A stretch of 5,939 nt of DNA from NCBI GenBank assembly GCA_025936015.1, contig JAICUE010000178.1, positions 1 through 5,939 on the forward strand. Direction: 5' to 3'. The notes beneath the pieces are model-generated. The model had not been told where the DNA came from. It made no database searches and saw only the letters and a list, made by a program, of their open reading frames with translations. A program made the position numbers and the translations under genes. Shown one piece after another: positions 1 through 4,358 of this stretch (positions are counted from its first letter, which is position 1; each line of letters opens with the position of its first letter). The DNA comes from Gemmatimonadaceae bacterium (GTDB lineage: Bacteria; Gemmatimonadota; Gemmatimonadetes; Gemmatimonadales; Gemmatimonadaceae).

Positions 1-426
1 CGGATGCTCGCGGATGTACTGGAACGCTGACTCGTACTGGTTGAGCGGGATCTTCTCCGGGTCGCCGACCTTGCGGCGACGGGTGCAGAAGCGGCAGTAG
101 CTCGCGCAGACCGGGCTGACGAGGAAGAGCACGCGATCGGGATACCGATGCGTGATGTTCGGCACCGGCGAATCGGCGTCCTCGTCGAGCGAGTCGATGA
201 CGCCGTCGACGATGTCGAGCTCCTTGACCGTCGGGACGTACTGATTCCACATCGGGTCGCCGACGGCCTTGATCTGCTCCAGCGCCGCCGGCGTGATGCG
301 CATCTGGAAGTTCTCGAATGCGGGCCGGAGGGCTTCGACGTCGATGACATCGCGGCCGAACTTGTCGGCGAGCTTGTCGAGGGTGTCGACAGCGCCTTCG
401 CGCAGGATTTTCTGCCAGTCACTCAT
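1..426 (-). CDS. kamA: KamA-family radical SAM aminomutase (lysine 2,3-aminomutase-like), N-terminal part only
   Basis: The visible frame gives 142 residues from the ATG at 426 and runs off the window start, so about two thirds of a typical ~400-residue KamA is missing. Seen: an N-terminal helical region, then DSPVPNITHRYPDRVLFLV (about residues 85-103), then the radical SAM cluster motif CASYCRFC (Cys107, Cys111, Cys114) followed by TRRRKVGD. The DSPVP..THRYPDRVL block and CxxxCxxCTRRR are hallmarks of the lysine 2,3-aminomutase family as I know it. That family uses a [4Fe-4S] cluster, S-adenosylmethionine and PLP to convert L-lysine to L-beta-lysine in the cytoplasm. The PLP-binding lysine and substrate aspartates lie outside the window, so substrate is not settled; glutamate 2,3-aminomutase or an EpmB-like enzyme remain possible, though the TRRR motif favours KamA over EpmB. 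The start overlaps the stop of the upstream GNAT gene as ATGA, with GGGGAG 10 bases upstream, so it is the last visible gene of the operon. Family call firm, substrate unsure. Confidence 0.9.
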   Translation of the reverse strand, partial: MSDWQKILREGAVDTLDKLADKFGRDVIDVEALRPAFENFQMRITPAALEQIKAVGDPMWNQYVPTVKELDIVDGVIDSLDEDADSPVPNITHRYPDRVLFLVSPVCASYCRFCTRRRKVGDPEKIPLNQYESAFQYIREHP

Positions 427-1007
427 TGCTGCACCGCTCCCCGCCCTGTGGACGAGTTGAAAATTCCCTGGAACCGTTTGGTGAAGATGACCCGGTCATC
501 GCCCGGCGCGTAGAACTCGCGAACGCGCGCGGCTTCGGCGTAGCCGCGGCGCTCGTAGAAAGCGCGCGTCGGTGCGTACTCGGGTCGGGACGATGTTTCC
601 ACGACCAGCATTCGGGCGTTCAGTCCCTCGAGCCTTCGTTCGACCTCGGTCATGAGTCGGGTTCCGCCGCCCGTGCCCTGCACCGTCGGATCGACCGCGA
701 TCCAGTAGAGATCGAAGGTGCGGTCGGTGTCCGGGGTCGGGCCGTAGCAGGCATAGCCCACCAACTCGTCTTCCGGGGTGAAGGCGCCGAGGAAGACGTA
801 GGAGGAGTCGGTGGGGGGAGCGTCGTTGCACGGTGCCGCGGCCGTCGCGGCATCGATGGTGGGACGGGTGTCGCGCGGAAACGTTTCGTCGAAGAGCTCG
901 AGCGCGACATCGATCTCTTCGCGGCGAAATACCGCGGTGGCTTCCAGTATGGCGGCGATGCGCGCGCGGTGCGCGGCCGACAGTTCGCCGATGCGCGCGA
1001 CCGCCAT
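423..1007 (-). CDS. GNAT-family N-acetyltransferase
   Basis: A 194-residue protein from the ATG at 1007. An in-frame GTG at 1019 would add four residues, but the ATG has GGAG with a 6-base spacer and is preferred. The GNAT core is clear: strand 4 DLYWIAVDP (about 99-107) runs into the acetyl-CoA pyrophosphate loop QGTGGG (110-115, matching Q/RxxGxG/A), and motif B TRAFYERRGY sits at about 147-156. About 65 residues precede the core, including a helical stretch rich in acidic residues. The family transfers an acyl group, usually from acetyl-CoA, to an amine; the acceptor here cannot be read from sequence. The gene starts 15 bases after the second ATP-grasp ligase stops, and its TGA overlaps the ATG of the KamA-family gene. 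Next to a likely lysine aminomutase it recalls AblB (beta-lysine acetyltransferase), but it is shorter than the ~270 residues I recall for AblB, so that equation is unproven. The C-terminal ~15 residues after the core are low in conserved features. Confidence 0.92.
   Translation of the reverse strand: MAVARIGELSAAHRARIAAILEATAVFRREEIDVALELFDETFPRDTRPTIDAATAAAPCNDAPPTDSSYVFLGAFTPEDELVGYACYGPTPDTDRTFDLYWIAVDPTVQGTGGGTRLMTEVERRLEGLNARMLVVETSSRPEYAPTRAFYERRGYAEAARVREFYAPGDDRVIFTKRFQGIFNSSTGRGAVQQ
437..442 (-). promoter_or_regulatory. Shine-Dalgarno-like site for the KamA-family gene
   Basis: The minus strand reads GGGGAG ending 10 bases before the ATG at 426. It lies inside the last codons of the GNAT gene. 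The spacing is a little long, but together with the ATGA stop/start overlap it supports this start and suggests that translation is coupled to the GNAT gene. Confidence 0.45.
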
Positions 1008-1013
1008 CGTGGT

Positions 1014-1017
1014 CTCC
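1014..1017 (-). promoter_or_regulatory. Shine-Dalgarno site deciding the GNAT start
   Basis: GGAG on the minus strand sits 6 bases before the ATG at 1007. The alternative GTG at 1019 has only a weak AGG upstream, contained in the TAGG of the previous gene's stop. This favours the ATG. Confidence 0.5.
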
Positions 1018-1022
1018 ACTGC

Positions 1023-2090
1023 CTAACGCTGCCCGACGACGAAGAGGTCGAGCGCCGCCGGGTCGGGTGCGCCGCTGATGCCGGAGAGCCGCTCGGCGAG
1101 TGCCCACCGCTCGGCGACCGACGGGACGCCGCGCGCGCGGGCGAGACCGTGCTCGCACACCGCGTGTACGAGCGCGGGATAGTCGAGCGCCGCGACTCGC
1201 GCCATGCGGGCGAGTCCGGCATCGGGGGCGATGTCGGGATTCGCGTTCACCTCGAGAAGCCACGGCTTGCCGGCGGAATCGACGCGGAAGTCGACGCGGC
1301 CATAGCCGCTGCCGCCGACGGCGCGCCAGGCGGCGAGGGCGATGCGCTTCAACTCGTCGGTGAGCTCGGGCGACAGATCAGCGGGACAGCGCGGGACGGA
1401 GCCGAGATCTTCCTCGGAACCAGTCAGCCATTTGGATTGATAGGACACGATCTTCCACATCCCCTTCGGCATTCCGGCGAAGTCGATCTCGGCGACAGGG
1501 AGCGCGACCTCGCCGAGGATGCCGACGTTCACCTCACGTCCATCGATGAACCGCTGGACGAGGACTTCGTCCCAGCGCGAGTGCATTGCGGTCACGCGAT
1601 CGGCGAGCGACCGGAGATTGCGAACGACGGAGCGCTGCTCGACGCCGATGGATGCATCTTCCGCGGCGGGCTTCGCGATCGCGGGGAAACCGACGGCGGG
1701 GAGCTGTCCGCCCGGCGTGACGACGCCGAACTTCGGGACGGGCAGGCCGAGCGACGCGAGCAATGTATTGACGACGTGCTTCCGAAGGCAGACAGCGGTC
1801 GTGTAGCTGGTCGCGCCGGTGTAGGGCACACCCATCAGCTCGAGCGCGGAGATGACCGCGGGCTCGAGCGCGCCGACGCCGTCGATGCTCTCGCAGAGAT
1901 TGAACACGAGATCGAACTTTGCGCGGCGAACGCGTTCGACCCAGCGTCCGTCGGGATTCACGGGAACGCGGACGACTTCGTTGCCCGCCGCGGTGAGCGC
2001 GGACTCGACGGCTTCGATCGTATCGAGGATGAGGACGTCCGGCGTCTTCCCCAGCGCGGACAGCCCGTCGAACAGCACGGCGACCTTCAT
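1023..2090 (-). CDS. ATP-grasp ligase, D-Ala-D-Ala-ligase-like (second of tandem pair)
   Basis: A 355-residue protein with the three ATP-grasp subdomains. The N-terminal Rossmann-like part starts MKVAVLFDG and reaches DLVFNLCES (60-68) and MGVPYTGA (86-93). The ATP-binding part has CLRKHVVNTLLASLGLPVPKF (101-121), the phosphate-binding Lys140 in PAIAKPAAEDASIG, and the adenine-contact stretch VLVQRFIDGRE (176-186). The C-terminal part has GRVDFRVD (264-271; Arg265, Asp267) and the Mg-binding LLEVNANPD (278-286; Glu280, Asn282). ATP-grasp enzymes form an acylphosphate and join a carboxylate to an amine. The serine-rich loop of true Ddl (EGSSxG) is EDASIG here and the Ddl NxxPG ending is NANPD, so this is probably not the cell-wall D-Ala-D-Ala ligase; the substrate is unknown. 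The start is supported by GAAGGA 5 bases upstream. It follows the first ligase by 19 bases and precedes the GNAT gene by 15 bases, fitting one operon. Likely cytoplasmic: no signal peptide or membrane segment seen. Confidence 0.9.
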   Translation of the reverse strand: MKVAVLFDGLSALGKTPDVLILDTIEAVESALTAAGNEVVRVPVNPDGRWVERVRRAKFDLVFNLCESIDGVGALEPAVISALELMGVPYTGATSYTTAVCLRKHVVNTLLASLGLPVPKFGVVTPGGQLPAVGFPAIAKPAAEDASIGVEQRSVVRNLRSLADRVTAMHSRWDEVLVQRFIDGREVNVGILGEVALPVAEIDFAGMPKGMWKIVSYQSKWLTGSEEDLGSVPRCPADLSPELTDELKRIALAAWRAVGGSGYGRVDFRVDSAGKPWLLEVNANPDIAPDAGLARMARVAALDYPALVHAVCEHGLARARGVPSVAERWALAERLSGISGAPDPAALDLFVVGQR

Positions 2091-2094
2091 TTTT

Positions 2095-2100
2095 TCCTTC
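2095..2100 (-). promoter_or_regulatory. Shine-Dalgarno site for the second ATP-grasp ligase
   Basis: GAAGGA on the minus strand is followed by five A bases and then the ATG at 2090. It lies wholly in the 19-base gap after the first ligase's stop and is the strongest ribosome binding site in the operon. Confidence 0.6.
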
Positions 2101-2109
2101 TTCGTGTCG

Positions 2110-3306
2110 TCAGGCAGAGGCCACGGCTCGCCGAGCGACTGGGCGAGCGAGATGACCTGGCAGGGCGATTCCCTGCCGTTCGGCGGCGTGGCGCAAACAC
2201 GACTGAATGAGCTCTTCGTAACTCAGCCCTGCTGCGCGCGCGGCCTTCGGGAAGCACGAGTTGTCCTCGGGATTGGGAAGAATCCCGGGGAGAGGATTGA
2301 CCTCGACGACGTTCGGCGTGCCGCCGGCGTCGAGGCGAACGTCGATGCGCGACCAGTCGCGGCAGCCGAGCACGCGATAGGTGCGAAGCACCACGCTCTC
2401 GATCGCGCGACGCTTCACGTCGCTGACCCGAGCGGGGCAGGAAAAAATCTCGAGCGGATTCTCGGGGCGATCCCAGAGCCACTTGGCTTCGAAGCCGTAG
2501 ATCGGAACCGCACCGTCAGGCAGCGCGGCGAAGTTCATCCCGACGAGGGGGAGAACCGTTGCACCATCGCCATTGCCGAGGACCGCGCAGGTGAACTCGT
2601 CACCGGGAAGGAACTCCTCGACGAGGACGGGCTGCCGATAGCTCTCGAGGAGAAAGTCAATCTGCTGCTCGAGCTCCGGGAGCGAGCGGCAGAGATTCTT
2701 CTCGGTGATCCCCTTCGACGATCCCTCGTGCACCGGCTTGACGAAGAGCGGCAGGTGAAGCGGCCGCTCACTCGGGACGACGTGCGCCTTGGTGACGTGA
2801 TGGACGGCGCGGATGCGCGAGCGAAGCGCGGGGATCTCTTCGACCGAGGCGACGAGCGCGAACGCGGCGGTCGGGACGCCGTGATAGGCGAGGATTTCCT
2901 TGGTGCGCGCCTTGTCGAGGCAGAGCGAGAGCGTGAGCGGATCGCTGCCCGAGTACGGAACGCCAAAAAATTCGCAGATCGCCGGGACATGGGCTTCGCG
3001 ATTCACGCCGCGAAGCCCTTCGGCGATGTTGAAGACGATGTCGGGCTGTGCTTCGCGAAGACGCTCGGGGAAATCGGCGGTCGCCTCGAGGCGGACGACT
3101 TCACCCAGCTCGCCGAGTGCATCAGCGACGGCGTCGATCGTGGCGACCGAGTCCCACTCGGCGAATTCGTCGCTCGAGTCCGAGGGAGAATCGGCGAGTG
3201 CGCTACTGGGAGGCTCTTCGTCGGGGCGTGGTGCCTCGACGTCGCCGCCGTCCTGCGGCGCCTCCGAGTCTGGCTTCTGATTGTAGGCGAAACCGATTCG
3301 CGTCAT
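2110..3306 (-). CDS. ATP-grasp ligase, D-Ala-D-Ala-ligase-like (first of tandem pair)
   Basis: A 398-residue protein. After a first strand, MTRIGFAYNQ, comes an acidic, Pro/Ser-rich, probably disordered stretch (about residues 12-50) before the first helix. Recognisable ATP-grasp elements follow: DIVFNIAEG (89-97), FFGVPYSGSDP (113-123), LCLDKARTKEILAYHGVPT (128-146), the phosphate-binding LFVKPVHEGSSKG (187-199; Lys190), VLVEEFLPGDEFT (227-239), SRIDVRLD (319-326; Arg320, Asp322) and the Mg-binding VVEVNPLPG (333-341; Glu335, Asn337). EGSSKG resembles the serine loop of Ddl, but the NxxPG.T..S ending of true Ddl is absent, so I call it a carboxylate-amine ligase of unknown substrate. It is clearly a paralogue of the next gene (shared VFN, GVPY.G, CL.K, AKW/SKW, CPA and EVN blocks). 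An in-frame TGA at 3327-3325 makes this ATG the first possible in-frame ATG. No good Shine-Dalgarno is seen. It is the first gene of the likely four-gene operon. Confidence 0.9.
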   Translation of the reverse strand: MTRIGFAYNQKPDSEAPQDGGDVEAPRPDEEPPSSALADSPSDSSDEFAEWDSVATIDAVADALGELGEVVRLEATADFPERLREAQPDIVFNIAEGLRGVNREAHVPAICEFFGVPYSGSDPLTLSLCLDKARTKEILAYHGVPTAAFALVASVEEIPALRSRIRAVHHVTKAHVVPSERPLHLPLFVKPVHEGSSKGITEKNLCRSLPELEQQIDFLLESYRQPVLVEEFLPGDEFTCAVLGNGDGATVLPLVGMNFAALPDGAVPIYGFEAKWLWDRPENPLEIFSCPARVSDVKRRAIESVVLRTYRVLGCRDWSRIDVRLDAGGTPNVVEVNPLPGILPNPEDNSCFPKAARAAGLSYEELIQSCLRHAAERQGIALPGHLARPVARRAVASA

Positions 3307-3371
3307 CCGATGCCGGTGAGGTGGTCATGAGTGCGGAGCGCAACTCGAATGCCACCATTCATGCGGGACGC

Positions 3372-3400
3372 AAAGTACGCGCACCGATTTTTTCTCGCAA
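3372..3400 (-). promoter_or_regulatory. Candidate sigma70-type promoter for the ATP-grasp/GNAT/KamA operon
   Basis: On the minus strand TTGCGA (3400-3395) and TACTTT (3377-3372) are separated by exactly 17 bases. They match the -35 and -10 consensus at 4 of 6 and 3 of 6 positions, including T1, A2 and T6 of the -10. An A6 tract (3409-3404) lies just upstream of the -35, as in an UP element. Transcription would start near 3365, giving a leader of about 60 bases before the ATG at 3306. The match is moderate; support comes mainly from its place in the only AT-rich island of the window, between a terminator-like hairpin and the operon. Confidence 0.4.
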
Positions 3401-3420
3401 TGATTTTTTGCTCGGCGGCG

Positions 3421-3447
3421 AAAAAAAATCGAGAATTTTTTTTCTCG
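3421..3447 (-). terminator. Candidate Rho-independent terminator after thyX
   Basis: Read on the minus strand just after the thyX stop (3453-3451), CGAGAA (3447-3442) and TTCTCG (3435-3430) can pair as a 6-bp stem with an all-A 6-base loop. One A and then eight T bases (3428-3421) follow. The T tract and position are what a terminator needs. The stem is short and only half G/C, so efficiency may be modest and some read-through into the downstream operon is possible. Confidence 0.5.
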
Positions 3448-3450
3448 TCG

Positions 3451-4200
3451 TCAGACTTTGTGGTAGACGAGGCGCGCTGCCTCACGGCGGTCCTCACCGG
3501 CGTAGATCTCGAAGTCGGCGAAGAAGGCCGGCGCCTCCTGCTGGAGGAGGCGGATCAGCGCGACGGCGCAGCGGCGGATCTCGAGCTCGGCGCCCTCGCT
3601 CGAGCGGAGCTCGAGCATCGTGCGCCAGGCGCGCGCGTTGGCGGTGACGACGATCTTCGTCTCGGTCGAGTTGGGGAGCACGCCGCGCGCTGCCTCACGC
3701 GCCATCTTCCGCCGGTGCACTCGGTCGGCGACCCACGAGTAGCGTTCCATCAGCTGCTCGACGAGGGCGATGTAGCTGGCGAGCGCGGACTCCATCTGCG
3801 CGCGCCACGCGCCTTCGAGCGCCTGGTCGCCGATGATCGCTGGGGGAACCACGAAGTGCGCGTCGCTCTCGTCGACGTAGCGCTGCGAGAGCTGCGAGTA
3901 GGCGAAGCCGGCGCGATGGCGCACCAGCTCGTGGGTGAGGGAGCGACTCACGCCCTCGAGGAGGATGGAGTAGTTCGCGTGCTCGAGCACCGAGCCGTGT
4001 CCCTGCTTCTTGATGTTCTCGAGGTACTCGCGCGTGTTCCGCTTCGCCGGATTTTTCTGGCTCATGTAGCACAGCCGTCCCGCGAACTCGGCCAGCCGCT
4101 CGCCATCGGTGCTCTCGCCGATCCAGGTGACCGGGAGGTGAGCGGGCTCGGTGAAAACCGGGCGGGCGAGAAGCGTTAGACGGGGCTCAGAGTAAAACAT
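3451..4200 (-). CDS. thyX: Flavin-dependent thymidylate synthase ThyX
   Basis: A 249-residue protein, a usual length for ThyX. The enzyme makes dTMP from dUMP using methylenetetrahydrofolate, FAD and NADPH, normally as a cytoplasmic homotetramer. Seen: the HGSVLEH block (68-74); the ThyX signature region LVRHRAGFAYSQLSQRYV (92-109), with Arg94-His95-Arg96, Ser105 and Arg107; and the C-terminal ARGVLPNSTETKIVVTANAR plus LELRSSEGAELEIR blocks (171-190 and 197-209), which carry the FAD/dUMP-site residues in this family. The signature has eight residues between RHR and the conserved Ser instead of the usual seven. The frame stays open upstream to 4587, but that part overlaps the oxidase gene and is Arg-rich shadow sequence; MFYSEPRLTLLARP looks like a proper ThyX N-terminus. 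The nearest Shine-Dalgarno-like element is AAGG, about 10 bases upstream, and weak. No clear promoter is seen in the 158-base spacer, so co-transcription with the oxidase gene is possible. Confidence 0.96.
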   Translation of the reverse strand: MFYSEPRLTLLARPVFTEPAHLPVTWIGESTDGERLAEFAGRLCYMSQKNPAKRNTREYLENIKKQGHGSVLEHANYSILLEGVSRSLTHELVRHRAGFAYSQLSQRYVDESDAHFVVPPAIIGDQALEGAWRAQMESALASYIALVEQLMERYSWVADRVHRRKMAREAARGVLPNSTETKIVVTANARAWRTMLELRSSEGAELEIRRCAVALIRLLQQEAPAFFADFEIYAGEDRREAARLVYHKV

Positions 4201-4221
4201 GGCGGGGCGACCTTGCGACAC

Positions 4222-4308
4222 TGCGAGGAGAGATGAGGGAACGGCGAGCGTGCGAGGAGAATCGAGGGAACGGGGATGCTGCGAGGAGAGACGAGAGAGC
4301 GGCGGGGA
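4222..4308. repeat. Three imperfect 29-bp direct tandem repeats upstream of thyX
   Basis: Units begin at 4222, 4251 and 4280, each with the same ten bases TGCGAGGAGA on the plus strand, at an exact 29-base period. By hand, units 1 and 2 agree at 22 of 29 positions and units 1 and 3 at 23 of 29. A short GTGC-type run (cgtgcgtgcgtg, 4309-4320) borders them. They fill most of the 158-base spacer (4201-4358) between the oxidase stop and the thyX start, so they would lie in the thyX leader as pyrimidine-rich RNA. They may be operators, a translation control element, or slippage products. No promoter-like or AT-rich segment is visible in this spacer. Confidence 0.7.
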
Positions 4309-4358
4309 CGTGCGTGCGTGCCTTCGACCGGAGAGGCGCTGACGACGCGGCGCGGAAG

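Noticed and set aside
426..2210. Long plus-strand open frame of about 594 codons opposite the ligase and GNAT genes, and a similar one of about 492 codons at 1852-3330
   Set aside because: Both are antisense to well-supported minus-strand genes, are full of Arg/Gly/Asp runs typical of shadow frames in high-GC DNA, and show no recognisable domain.
3303..3497. Minus-strand 64-codon frame ending in an ATGA overlap with the first ATP-grasp gene
   Set aside because: It overlaps the end of thyX in another frame and runs through the terminator-like hairpin and homopolymer tracts; the overlap looks accidental and its composition (Lys/Phe runs) reflects the AT island.
4222..4308. CRISPR array
   Set aside because: The 29-base units are contiguous and imperfect, without unique spacers between them, and no cas genes are nearby.
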